NCBI GenBank assembly: GCA_020850915.1
Contig: JADZDV010000184.1
Location: 1 to 19,750 of the forward strand
Reading direction: 5' to 3'
Source: Chloroflexota bacterium
GTDB lineage: Bacteria > Chloroflexota > UBA6077 > JADZDV01
DNA: 19,750 nucleotides
A program made the position numbers and the translations under genes. Below, in pieces: positions 5,967 through 13,847 of this stretch. The notes under the pieces are model-generated. The model was given only the letters and a program-made list of their open reading frames with translations, ran no database searches and was not told the DNA's origin. Numbering within the stretch: position 1 is the first letter of the stretch; each line of letters starts with the position of its first letter.

Positions 5967-8204
5967 ATGCCACGAATCGTCGGACAGTCCGTGCCGCGTG
6001 TTGACGGCGCTCTGAAGGTCACCGGCCGAGCTCGCTACGTGGGGGACATCGCCCGTCCAGGTATGCTCATGGGCGGCTGCGCCCGGAGCGTCGTTCCCCA
6101 CGCGCTCATCCGCCAGATAGACGTCTCTGCCGCGCGGCGCCTGCCCGGCGTTCGCGCGGTGCTGACGGCCCAGGACATCCCGTCGACGCTCGGCGGCCGG
6201 CGCCTGCGGGACATGCCGGTGTTGGCACGAGACCGAGTGCGCTTCGTGGGCGAGCGTGTGGCGGCCATCGCGGCGGAGAGCTCCGAGGCGCTCCAGGAGG
6301 CGATCTCGCTGGTGACCGTCGAGTACGACGAGCTGCCGGCGGTGTTCGACCCGCTGGAGGCGATGGAGTCGACCGCGCCCGTGCTCCATCCGGAGCTGGA
6401 TTCCTATCTCGGCCTGCCGCCCGGGCGGCCGGACATCCCGAACGTCCTCGCCTGCGAGCGGCGACAGCGCGGCGACGTGGAGCGGGCGTTCGACGGCGCC
6501 TTTCACGTTCGAACGGACGAGTTTTCGACCCAGACGATCCACCACGGCTACATGGAGACCCACGCCTGCTTCGCGGAGTTCGATGAGAACGGGCGCTACC
6601 GGGTCTGGCTGACGAACAAGATGCCGTTCGCGGCACGCGGCCAGCTCGCGGCCGTGCTCGGTATCGAGGAGCGTCAGATCGTCGTCGAGCCCGCGCCGAT
6701 CGGGGGCGATTTTGGAGGCAAGGGCTCGCTCATGGACTTGCCGCTCGCCTGCCACCTTGCGCGCGCGACCGGCGCGCCTCTCCGGATGACCATGAGCTAC
6801 GCCGAGGAGCTGGAGGCGGCGAATCCGCGCCATCCCAGCCGTCTGACGATCACGAGCGCTGTCGATCGCGATGGGCGGATCGTCGCCAGGACGGGGCGGG
6901 TGGTCTTCGACAGTGGCGCCTACGGAGCGTTCAAGCCGCGGCCGGACGTCAACCTCGGCGGAGGGCTGTCGCTGGTCGGCCTGTACCGGATGCCGAACTT
7001 CCAGGTCGAGATCCTGATGGTCTATACGAACAACGTGCCACGCGGGCACCTGCGCTCGCCGGGTGAGCCCCAGGCGATCTTCGCGCTGGAATCGCACACG
7101 GACCTGCTCGCTCGCGATCTCGGCATGGACCCGCTGGAATTCCGTCGGCTGAACGCGCGGCGCGACGGCGACCTCGACACGGCTGGTCACACGCTCCACG
7201 CTTCCCACAGCGTCGAAGCGCTCGACGCTGCCGCGCGCGCAATCGGTTGGGGCGACAAACGTGAGGCGGGCATTGGCCGCGGCGTGGCCCTGGCCGAGCA
7301 CCACACTGGCACGGGCGAGTCGTCGGCGCGCCTCCAGCTCGACGCGGATGGCGGCGTGACCGTCTGGACGGCGATGCCGGATACGGGAACGGGCGCGCAC
7401 ACCGTGATGCAGCAGGTGGTGGCGGAGGAGCTCGGCGCGCCGGTGGAGAGCGTCCGCATCCACCCCGGAGGGACGGACGACCTGCCGACGGACAGCGGCG
7501 CCGGCGGCAGCCGCGTGACGTCCGTGGCCGGCCGTGCCGCCCAGGAGGTCGGCCGCCGCGCCCGTCAGCAGCTCCTGAGCCTGCTGGCGGAGTCAGAAGG
7601 CTGGCCAGAGGACCGACTGATGCTCGAAGACGGCCTGATTAGCGTGGAGGGCGAGCCCGGCACGAGGTTGTCGTTCGCCCAGGCGGCATCGTCCGCGGTC
7701 CGGACGAACGGCGGTCCGATCGTCGTCGAGCACACCTTCGTGGACAACGAGGGCTCGCACGTCGCCACGGTGGCGGTCCAGGCGGCCGAAGTGGCTGTCG
7801 ATCGCGAGACAGGCCAGGTGAGCGTTCGGAAGGTCGTCACGGTGCACGATCCCTCCACGATCGTCCATCCCGTGGCGCATCAGGGCCAGGTGGAGGGCGG
7901 AATGGTCCAGGCGCTCGGCTACGCTGTGATGGAGGAGCTCGTCGCGGATGAGGGGCGTATCACCACACTGAACCTGGCGGACTATCGTCTCCCAACGTCC
8001 GCCGACCTCCCTGAGCTGGAGACGGTGCTGCTGCCGGGTTCGGACGGGCCCGGGCCGTTCGAGGCGAAGTCCATCGGCGAGACGAGCAACATTCCGCTCC
8101 CGGCCGCTATTGCGAACGCGGTGGACGACGCTATTGGCGTCCGACTGAAGAGCCTTCCGATCACCGCCGAGCGGGTCTGGCAGGCGCTCCAGCAGCGCGC
8201 ATAG
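5967..8204 (+). CDS. Xanthine dehydrogenase-family molybdopterin-binding (catalytic) subunit
   Basis: A 745-residue protein of the molybdenum hydroxylase large-subunit family. The N-terminus (IVGQSVPRVDGALKVTGRA) and the following 110 residues match the Ald_Xan_dh_C a/b hammerhead domain. The rest is the MoCo-binding domain, with G246GDFGGK252, the active-site loop R359GHLRSPGEP368, a GTGAHT motif, and Glu705 in KSIGETSNIP, the position of the conserved catalytic Glu. The length is normal for a stand-alone large subunit. Such enzymes hydroxylate aldehydes, purines or N-heterocycles at a Mo-cytosine or Mo-pterin centre, passing electrons through separate 2Fe-2S and FAD subunits. The AYxCSFR loop of form I CO dehydrogenase is absent, so it is not that enzyme. 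The substrate cannot be called. Neither the FeS nor the FAD subunit gene is adjacent, which is unusual. The start is set by AGGAGGG and the conserved N-terminus. Confidence 0.9.
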   Translation: MPRIVGQSVPRVDGALKVTGRARYVGDIARPGMLMGGCARSVVPHALIRQIDVSAARRLPGVRAVLTAQDIPSTLGGRRLRDMPVLARDRVRFVGERVAAIAAESSEALQEAISLVTVEYDELPAVFDPLEAMESTAPVLHPELDSYLGLPPGRPDIPNVLACERRQRGDVERAFDGAFHVRTDEFSTQTIHHGYMETHACFAEFDENGRYRVWLTNKMPFAARGQLAAVLGIEERQIVVEPAPIGGDFGGKGSLMDLPLACHLARATGAPLRMTMSYAEELEAANPRHPSRLTITSAVDRDGRIVARTGRVVFDSGAYGAFKPRPDVNLGGGLSLVGLYRMPNFQVEILMVYTNNVPRGHLRSPGEPQAIFALESHTDLLARDLGMDPLEFRRLNARRDGDLDTAGHTLHASHSVEALDAAARAIGWGDKREAGIGRGVALAEHHTGTGESSARLQLDADGGVTVWTAMPDTGTGAHTVMQQVVAEELGAPVESVRIHPGGTDDLPTDSGAGGSRVTSVAGRAAQEVGRRARQQLLSLLAESEGWPEDRLMLEDGLISVEGEPGTRLSFAQAASSAVRTNGGPIVVEHTFVDNEGSHVATVAVQAAEVAVDRETGQVSVRKVVTVHDPSTIVHPVAHQGQVEGGMVQALGYAVMEELVADEGRITTLNLADYRLPTSADLPELETVLLPGSDGPGPFEAKSIGETSNIPLPAAIANAVDDAIGVRLKSLPITAERVWQALQQRA

Positions 8205-8251
8205 CACGGTCCGCCGCCGCGACACTCGCGTTGACGGGTCGGAAATGCGCC

Positions 8252-8267
8252 GGCCGGAGCTTCGGCC
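8252..8267. other. Short inverted repeat between the hydroxylase and the MoxR operon
   Basis: GGCCGGAGCTTCGGCC can fold as GGCCG/CGGCC around a 6-nt loop. It lies 48 bases after the hydroxylase stop and just before a TATAAT box. It has no T-tract, so a terminator is doubtful; a regulator site at the operon promoter is another possibility. Confidence 0.3.
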
Positions 8268-8272
8268 AGCCT

Positions 8273-8278
8273 TATAAT
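8273..8278 (+). promoter_or_regulatory. Candidate -10 box of the MoxR-VWA operon
   Basis: A perfect TATAAT stands out in GC-rich DNA, 109 bases before the first gene of the operon and 68 bases after the hydroxylase stop. No good -35 lies 16-18 bp upstream; TTGACG at 8231-8236 is 36 bp away, too far. Transcription would start near 8285 and leave a leader of about 100 nt. Confidence 0.45.
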
Positions 8279-8373
8279 GGCTCGTGGTGTTCAATCGGTC
8301 ATGGCGTGAGAACCCGACCTTGCTGCCCGTCGTTCGTTGAGAGCTGTGAAGCAGACACTGCTCGCTGCGCGCC

Positions 8374-8380
8374 GGGAGGG
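8374..8380 (+). promoter_or_regulatory. Ribosome binding site fixing a TTG start
   Basis: GGGAGGG ends six bases before TTG 8387. The frame is open back to 8231, but the extra residues are Cys-rich, unlike the rest of the protein, and have no ribosome binding site. The TTG is therefore the better start. Confidence 0.65.
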
Positions 8381-8386
8381 TATCCA

Positions 8387-10063
8387 TTGGCTCTAGCCGG
8401 CAGAGCGCTCGGCGCCCGCACTTCGCCCGATCGACAAGTTGTCAGCCGGCTACGTCGCCTGCGCCTGAGGGTGTGGTTGGAGCGGGTCATCGCGGCGGCC
8501 GTCGCCGGCCTCTGCTGGGGTCTTGCCGCGGGGATCGGGTTTGCCCTGGCGCGCATCGTCGAGCCCGCCGTGTTCGTATCGGGCTGGCCGATCGTCACCG
8601 TCGCGGCCGGGCTCGTGGTCGGGTTCTTCTGGGGACTGATCCGTCTGCCGACCCTGCAGCAGACGGCGCGCCTGGCCGATCGTCGGCTCTCGCTGCACGA
8701 TCGCGTCGGAACGGCGCTCGAGCTGGTGCGTGCGAAGAGCGCGGCCACGTTCGCGCAGTTGCAGCTTGCCGATACCGCCAGGATGCTCGGCGAGCGCCGA
8801 GCCGGCTGGCCGTCGCCGCTCAGCCTGGCAAGACGGCGCGCGCTCGTCGCGGCGGCGCTCCTGGTGGCCCTTGCGCTGGTCGGCCTCGTGCCACCGCGCG
8901 TGCCTGGCGGTGGCACAGCAGGCGGGTCGGCCGGTGTGGCGCCCGACACGGCGGTTGACGAGCCGGATCTCGCCGCGGGGACGACAACCGGAGCGGTCCC
9001 ACCTGGCAGCGCCACCACCAGACCTTCTGGCGGGCGTACGCAGGCGGTCCTCCAGGTCATCGACCAGCTTCGTCAGCGCAGGCTGGCCGGCAATCTCGAC
9101 GAGGCGGAGTCCCAGCGGCTCCTTTCGGACGCCAAGGCGCAGTTAGACCGCCATACGGCGGACTCGCGGGCCCAGCGCGCGGGAATGGATCGATTGGCTC
9201 AGGCGCTCGACCAGGTCTCTGCCTCGGCTCCCGCGGCCGAGAGTCTCCAGCAGGGCGACTACGCCCAGGGCGCGCAGCAGATCGCCGATCTTGGCCGGAA
9301 CCTGGATCAGCTCTCCGCGGACGCCAAGAGCCAGTTGTCGCAGGCGCTGCGCAGAGCGTCGTCAGACAGCGCGGCCAATCCTGCCCTGGGGGACCGGGAG
9401 CGCCGGGCGGCCGACGCCCTCGCCGGTCGCGACTACCAGACGGCGCAGGCGGCCATGCGCGATCTCGCGGACGAGGTGGCGCGTGAGGGGAACCAGATCG
9501 CTTCGCCCGCTGAGCTTGGAAAGGCGCGCGATGAGTTGAACCGCGCGGCTGCGGAGCTGGGGCAGGCTGGGAGCGCGGCAAGCCTGAACGGCGGGTCGGA
9601 CGACAGCGGAGCTGGCCAGTCGGCAGCGGCACGGTCGGGGGCTGGGAACGGCCCAGGAAACGGCATTGGAACAGGCCCGGGCGGGCGCGGCGGCAATCCG
9701 TCGACGAGCCTCCAGGCGGGCGGGTCGTCGCCCCGCCCCTCCGAACAGCCGTCGCGGAACGGCGGGAGCTCCTCCGGTCCTGACACGGTCGGCAAGCCGT
9801 CCGCGCGGTTGGACGCCGCGGGGCAGCCGGTCGAGGTCCCAGTTCGCCCGGGCGCTGGCCGGGGCGAGCGGCCGGGCGCGGTTGCGACCGGCGAGCCAGA
9901 CCAGGTGACAGACGATCTCGGCGGCGCTGATGACCAGACAGCCTCCGCGCCGCTCTACACTGGGCAGGCCGGCGCTCCCAGCGAGCGAACGCTCGTCCTG
10001 GGCGACCGGCGCCGAGTGGTGCGTGACTATTTCGGCCAGGCAGCGGGAGGCGGGACGAGGTGA
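8387..10063 (+). CDS. DUF4175-like membrane protein with coiled-coil and low-complexity tail
   Basis: A 558-residue protein, first gene of the MoxR operon. A basic N-terminus (RLRRLRLRVW) leads into membrane segments at about 34-55 and 66-86, then a soluble stretch with ARLADRRLSLHDRVGTALELV-like sequence typical of DUF4175-type proteins found beside MoxR/VWA genes, then a third membrane segment at about 151-168. Residues about 215-390 are Gln/Ala/Asp/Arg-rich and probably a long helical coiled coil, placed outside the membrane if the three-segment topology holds. From about 394 the chain is Gly/Ser/Pro-rich and disordered, and it ends in an ordered-looking motif (LGDRRRVVRDYFGQ). No enzymatic motif is visible. 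A scaffold or partner role in the MoxR-VWA complex is inferred from its position. Its stop overlaps the next start (TGATG), so it is translationally coupled to the ATPase. Confidence 0.8.
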   Translation: MALAGRALGARTSPDRQVVSRLRRLRLRVWLERVIAAAVAGLCWGLAAGIGFALARIVEPAVFVSGWPIVTVAAGLVVGFFWGLIRLPTLQQTARLADRRLSLHDRVGTALELVRAKSAATFAQLQLADTARMLGERRAGWPSPLSLARRRALVAAALLVALALVGLVPPRVPGGGTAGGSAGVAPDTAVDEPDLAAGTTTGAVPPGSATTRPSGGRTQAVLQVIDQLRQRRLAGNLDEAESQRLLSDAKAQLDRHTADSRAQRAGMDRLAQALDQVSASAPAAESLQQGDYAQGAQQIADLGRNLDQLSADAKSQLSQALRRASSDSAANPALGDRERRAADALAGRDYQTAQAAMRDLADEVAREGNQIASPAELGKARDELNRAAAELGQAGSAASLNGGSDDSGAGQSAAARSGAGNGPGNGIGTGPGGRGGNPSTSLQAGGSSPRPSEQPSRNGGSSSGPDTVGKPSARLDAAGQPVEVPVRPGAGRGERPGAVATGEPDQVTDDLGGADDQTASAPLYTGQAGAPSERTLVLGDRRRVVRDYFGQAAGGGTR

Positions 10064-11052
10064 TGGTGACAGAGACGCCAGATCAGCTCACGCGGACGGC
10101 GAGAGCCCTGGAGCAAGAAGTGGGCAAGGTCATCGTCGGCCAGCAGGCGGCCGTGCGCGGCGTGATCATCGCGCTGCTGGCCGGCGGGCACGTCCTGCTG
10201 GAGGGGCTGCCGGGGCTGGGCAAGACCATGCTGGTGCGCACGCTGGCGCAGGCGCTCCGCCTGCGCTACAGCCGTATCCAGTTCACACCCGACCTCATGC
10301 CGTCCGACGTTACGGGGACCAACATCATCGCCGACGACGGCGCTGGTCACCGAGGCTTCGTGTTCCAGACTGGGCCGATCTTTGCCAACCTGATCCTGGC
10401 AGACGAGATCAACCGCGCTACACCGAAGACGCAGTCGGCCTTGCTGGAGGCGATGCAGGAGCACACCGTCACCGTCGCAAACATCGGCCACGCGCTGCCG
10501 AGCCCGTTCTTCGTGCTCGCCACCCAGAACCCGATCGAGATGGAAGGGACGTACCCGCTGCCGGAGGCTGAGCTGGACCGCTTCTTCTTCAAGCTCATTG
10601 TCCGCTACCCCAACCGTCAGGAGCTGCACGAGATCCTGCGTCGGACGACGGGCGACAGCCAGGAGATTGTCCAGCCGGTGGCAGACGGCGCCGCTCTCTC
10701 ACACCTCCAGGCGCTGGCTCGGGAGGTCCCGATCGCCAGCTATCTGACGGACTTCGCCGTGCGGATCGTGCTCGCGACGCACCCGGACCAGACCGACGCG
10801 CCGGACATGACGAAGCGCTTCGTGCGCTACGGCGCCAGCCCCAGAGCCGGCCAGGCGATCGTTCTGGCCGCGAAGATCCACGCGCTGCTAAACGGTCGCT
10901 TCAACGTGTCACATGAGGACATCCGCCTGGTTGGTCCACCGGCCCTACGGCATCGTCTGATCCTCAGCTTCGAGGCCGACGCCAGCGGCGTCACGGCCGA
11001 CCAGATCATCCGAGACGTGCTCGCCCGCGTCCCTGAGGAAGCGAAGGGTTGA
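10063..11052 (+). CDS. MoxR-family AAA+ ATPase
   Basis: A 329-residue protein with every MoxR hallmark: Walker A G48LPGLGKT55, Walker B with D114E115 followed by INRATPKTQSALLEAMQE, sensor 1 in ATQN156PIEMEGTYPLPEA, and the C-terminal lid with GASPRAGQAI. MoxR ATPases form hexameric rings that act with VWA-domain proteins as chaperones or cofactor inserters. This one is followed directly by a DUF58 protein and two VWA membrane proteins, the standard context. The ATG at 10063 overlaps the previous stop as TGATG, with GGGAGG 12 bases upstream; GTG 10060 is an alternative adding one residue. The stop overlaps the first possible start of the next gene (TTGA). Confidence 0.95.
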   Translation: MVTETPDQLTRTARALEQEVGKVIVGQQAAVRGVIIALLAGGHVLLEGLPGLGKTMLVRTLAQALRLRYSRIQFTPDLMPSDVTGTNIIADDGAGHRGFVFQTGPIFANLILADEINRATPKTQSALLEAMQEHTVTVANIGHALPSPFFVLATQNPIEMEGTYPLPEAELDRFFFKLIVRYPNRQELHEILRRTTGDSQEIVQPVADGAALSHLQALAREVPIASYLTDFAVRIVLATHPDQTDAPDMTKRFVRYGASPRAGQAIVLAAKIHALLNGRFNVSHEDIRLVGPPALRHRLILSFEADASGVTADQIIRDVLARVPEEAKG

Positions 11053-12020
11053 GGTCGCTGCTCCGGCGGGGAGTCAGGGCTGGGGTTCGCGTCGTGACGA
11101 TCTTCCGTCGCCCGCCCCGTGTGAGCGTGCCCAGCATGGAGCGACCTCGCTGGCAAGAGCCGCTCAACGACGCCTTTCTCCGTCGCCTGGAGCGCCTGGC
11201 GGTCGGCGCCCGCGACCCGGCGCGAGGCGGTCTGGGTGGAGAGCACCGGAGCCGGGCGCGAGCCGCCTCGCCCGACTTCGCCGACTATCGGCGATACCAG
11301 CCCGGCGATGACTTCCGCCGGGTAGACTGGAACGCTTACGGCCGGCTCGATCAGCTCTACGTCAAGTTGACCGAAGCGCGGGAGCGGCTCACCCTTCAAC
11401 TCCTGATCGACTGCAGCGCCTCGATGGGCGCAGGCGAGCCGAACAAGCTGGATTTCGCCTGCCAGGTTGCCGCCAGCCTGGGTTTCGTGACGCTGCGGCG
11501 GTATGACCGGGTCCTGGTGCGCGCGTTATGGGGTCCGCGCGTCGCCTCCCGTCTCTTCATCGGGCGCACGGCATACGCGGACCTGCTCGTCTTCCTGGAC
11601 GGACTCCGACCGAGCGGCGTGTCGGACTTTGCCACCGGTCTGGAAGACCTCCGCGCCGAGCGTCCTGGACGCATCGTACTGATCTCCGACCTCCTCGACC
11701 CTCGCGGCCCGGAGGCCGCGCTGGCAGCGCTGACCGCGCTGCGATCTGAGACAACGGTCGTCCAGGTCCTGAGCCCACAGGAGTCGCGGCCAGACTATAC
11801 CGGCGACGTCGAGCTACAGGACCTCGAGACGGAGGAGACGGTCGAGGTTGGTCTAACCTCCCAGGCTGTCGCGACCTATCGCCAGCGCCTGGACGAGTGG
11901 TGCGACCGCTGGCGGTCGGCCTGTCTGAGCCGGGGCGTGGCGTATGCCCGTCTGAGCAGCGGGGAGCCGCTGGAGTTCGTCGTCCTCGGTCGATTGCGGG
12001 AGGCTGGGGCGGTCCGATGA
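11049..12020 (+). CDS. DUF58 domain protein (VWA-like), MoxR partner
   Basis: A 323-residue protein if read from TTG 11049. The DUF58 signature (FADYRRYQPGDDFRRVDWNA) sits near residues 76-95. It is followed by a VWA-like domain whose metal-site motif D121CSAS125 is intact, with VLISDLLDP as the second acidic strand. DUF58 proteins are almost always encoded next to MoxR ATPases and are thought to be their adaptors or clients. The start is uncertain. TTG 11049 overlaps the MoxR stop and has GAGGAA eight bases upstream. ATG 11136 would trim 29 poorly conserved basic residues and still keep the domain; GTG 11094 and 11121 are also possible. The 3' end overlaps the next gene as ATGA. No membrane segment is seen, so it is probably cytoplasmic or membrane-associated. 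Confidence 0.88.
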   Translation: MRSLLRRGVRAGVRVVTIFRRPPRVSVPSMERPRWQEPLNDAFLRRLERLAVGARDPARGGLGGEHRSRARAASPDFADYRRYQPGDDFRRVDWNAYGRLDQLYVKLTEARERLTLQLLIDCSASMGAGEPNKLDFACQVAASLGFVTLRRYDRVLVRALWGPRVASRLFIGRTAYADLLVFLDGLRPSGVSDFATGLEDLRAERPGRIVLISDLLDPRGPEAALAALTALRSETTVVQVLSPQESRPDYTGDVELQDLETEETVEVGLTSQAVATYRQRLDEWCDRWRSACLSRGVAYARLSSGEPLEFVVLGRLREAGAVR

Positions 12021-13843
12021 GCTTCGCTCAGCCATTCGCTCTGCTCGGTCTGCTGGCGGCGATCCCAATCGTTCTCCTCTACATCCTGCGGGGCAACGTC
12101 CGCCGTCGTCCGACGACCGCCGCCTTTCTCTGGCGCGGCATAGCCACCCAGGTCACCGCTCGCAACCGCTTGCGGCCACCGCCCCGCAGCCTCTCCCTGC
12201 TGCTCCAGCTCCTGGCCCTGCTCGGGCTGGTGCTGGCGCTGGCACGCCCAGCGCTGCTCCAGCGCACCGGCCGGCAGCTCATCCTGCTGCTGGACGCTTC
12301 GGCCAGCATGCAGGCGACGGACGTGACCCCCTCGCGCTTCGCACAGGCGCGCGACCAGCTCGCAGAGGTGGTCCGAGGCATGGCCGCGACGGACCGGGCG
12401 ACGATCGTGCGTGTTGGGGCGCAGCCGACCATTCTCGCCGCGGGCTCGGATCGCTCGGAGCTGGAGCGTGTCCTTGCCGCCGCCCAGCCAGGGGTTGCGC
12501 CGGCGAGTCTGCGCGATGCCCTGGTCCTGGCGAGCCGCCAGCTCCAGGGGACTCCTTCCGAAGGCAGCGAGATCGTCGTCGCGACAGACGGCACGCTGGA
12601 CGACCCGAACGACCTGGCGCCCCTGGTCGTGCCGGTCCGGTTCATCAGCCTCGGCCGCTCAGGAGCCAACCGCGGGATCTCGACGCTGCTGGTCGCCCGC
12701 GCGCCGGGCGAGGGGGGGCAACTCGCCGCGTTCGCCCAGGTCAGCAACTACGGCGACACGTCGCAGCGGGTCCAGGTCCAATTGAGCGCGGACGGGCTGC
12801 CGCTCGATACTAGATCGCTCGACCTACCGGCCCGAGGTCGGGGCGGACTGTGGGTCGACCTGCCGGCTGAGACGCGCTCTGCAGGCGCGGTGTTGCTCGA
12901 CCGCGACGCCCTGGCGCTCGACGATCAGGCGGAGGTCACCGTTGGCGAGAATCGCCGCCGCTCCGTCCTGCTGGTCTCTCGCACGCCCGACGCCTGGCAG
13001 CGGGCGCTCCAGGCGATCGCTGGCCTCGACGTGGCCGCCACCTCGCCGGAGGCCTACCGGGACCAGGGCGCGGACATCGTGGTGTTCGACAGTTTCGTAC
13101 CCTCACGCCTGCCTGGCGGCCAGCTCATCCTGGTCAATCCGCCGCCCGGCAACGCCGTGGTCGATGTGGCCGCCGAGACGCGAGGCGGCCGCATTCGTAC
13201 GCTCGACGCCAGCCACCCGCTGCTTCGCGGGCTCGACCTGGGCGCGGTCTATCTGGTCAAGGCGTCGGTGCTCCGGATGCCACGCTGGGCGAGCGCCGTC
13301 GCCGAGACGCGAGGCGGACCGCTGGTGCTCCAGGGCGAGCTGCAGGGACGGCGCGTGCTGGTCTATGGCTTCGATCCGATCCTGTCCGGCCTGGAGAAAC
13401 TGGTCGTCTTCCCGATCCTCGTCGCCAACGCGATCGACTTTCTGAACGTCTCTGGCACGGATCCGTACGTCTCGCCGGGGCAGAACGTGGCGCTACCGGT
13501 CCGGACGGACGCGCGGGAGGCCGTCCTGGAGCGGCCAGACGGTACGAGTCAGAACGTCTCGACGGCAGAGGGCGCGGCGCGCCTGGACGGTGTGGACGGC
13601 GTGGGGCGCTACGCGCTGCGGGTCAAGCTCGCGACGGGAGAGTTCACGACTCGGACGTTCTTCGTCAATCTATTTGGAGAGAGCGAGCCCGACATTCTGC
13701 CCCGGCGGCTCACCGACTGGGCTGCGCGTTCCCAGCTCCCCGCCGAGCAGCTCCAGGCTGGAGCCGAGCTCTGGCAGCTTTTCGCGGCGCTTTCACTCGG
13801 GCTGCTGACGATCGAGTGGCTCCGGTTCGCACGGCGGGGTTGA
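12017..13843 (+). CDS. BatA-like VWA membrane protein
   Basis: A 608-residue protein starting MSFAQPFALLGLLAAIPIVL. Two N-terminal membrane segments (about 5-22 and 55-78, separated by a basic loop) match the BatA N-terminal aerotolerance-type region. A VWA domain follows with D93ASAS97 and the later acidic strand VVATDG, so the MIDAS metal site looks complete. The middle part resembles a Rossmann/glutamine-amidotransferase-like fold (SVLLVSRTPDAW, then IVVFDSF) without a catalytic Cys that I can identify. A last hydrophobic segment (LFAALSLGLLTIEWL) ends the protein. The frame is open further upstream, but ATG 12017 overlaps the previous stop as ATGA and has GGGGCGG before it, so this start is chosen. 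The large central part should lie outside the membrane. It is likely a client or partner of the MoxR ATPase. Confidence 0.87.
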   Translation: MSFAQPFALLGLLAAIPIVLLYILRGNVRRRPTTAAFLWRGIATQVTARNRLRPPPRSLSLLLQLLALLGLVLALARPALLQRTGRQLILLLDASASMQATDVTPSRFAQARDQLAEVVRGMAATDRATIVRVGAQPTILAAGSDRSELERVLAAAQPGVAPASLRDALVLASRQLQGTPSEGSEIVVATDGTLDDPNDLAPLVVPVRFISLGRSGANRGISTLLVARAPGEGGQLAAFAQVSNYGDTSQRVQVQLSADGLPLDTRSLDLPARGRGGLWVDLPAETRSAGAVLLDRDALALDDQAEVTVGENRRRSVLLVSRTPDAWQRALQAIAGLDVAATSPEAYRDQGADIVVFDSFVPSRLPGGQLILVNPPPGNAVVDVAAETRGGRIRTLDASHPLLRGLDLGAVYLVKASVLRMPRWASAVAETRGGPLVLQGELQGRRVLVYGFDPILSGLEKLVVFPILVANAIDFLNVSGTDPYVSPGQNVALPVRTDAREAVLERPDGTSQNVSTAEGAARLDGVDGVGRYALRVKLATGEFTTRTFFVNLFGESEPDILPRRLTDWAARSQLPAEQLQAGAELWQLFAALSLGLLTIEWLRFARRG

Positions 13844-13847
13844 TCCC

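Noticed and set aside
5892..7463. A 523-codon open frame on the minus strand opposite the molybdenum hydroxylase
   Set aside because: It has no recognisable domain and no ribosome binding site, and its Arg/His/Asp-rich composition is typical of the antisense of a GC-rich gene. The plus-strand gene has firm family motifs.
8231..8386. An N-terminal extension of the DUF4175-like protein from 8231
   Set aside because: The extension overlaps the probable promoter, is unusually Cys-rich and lacks a ribosome binding site, while TTG 8387 has a strong one.
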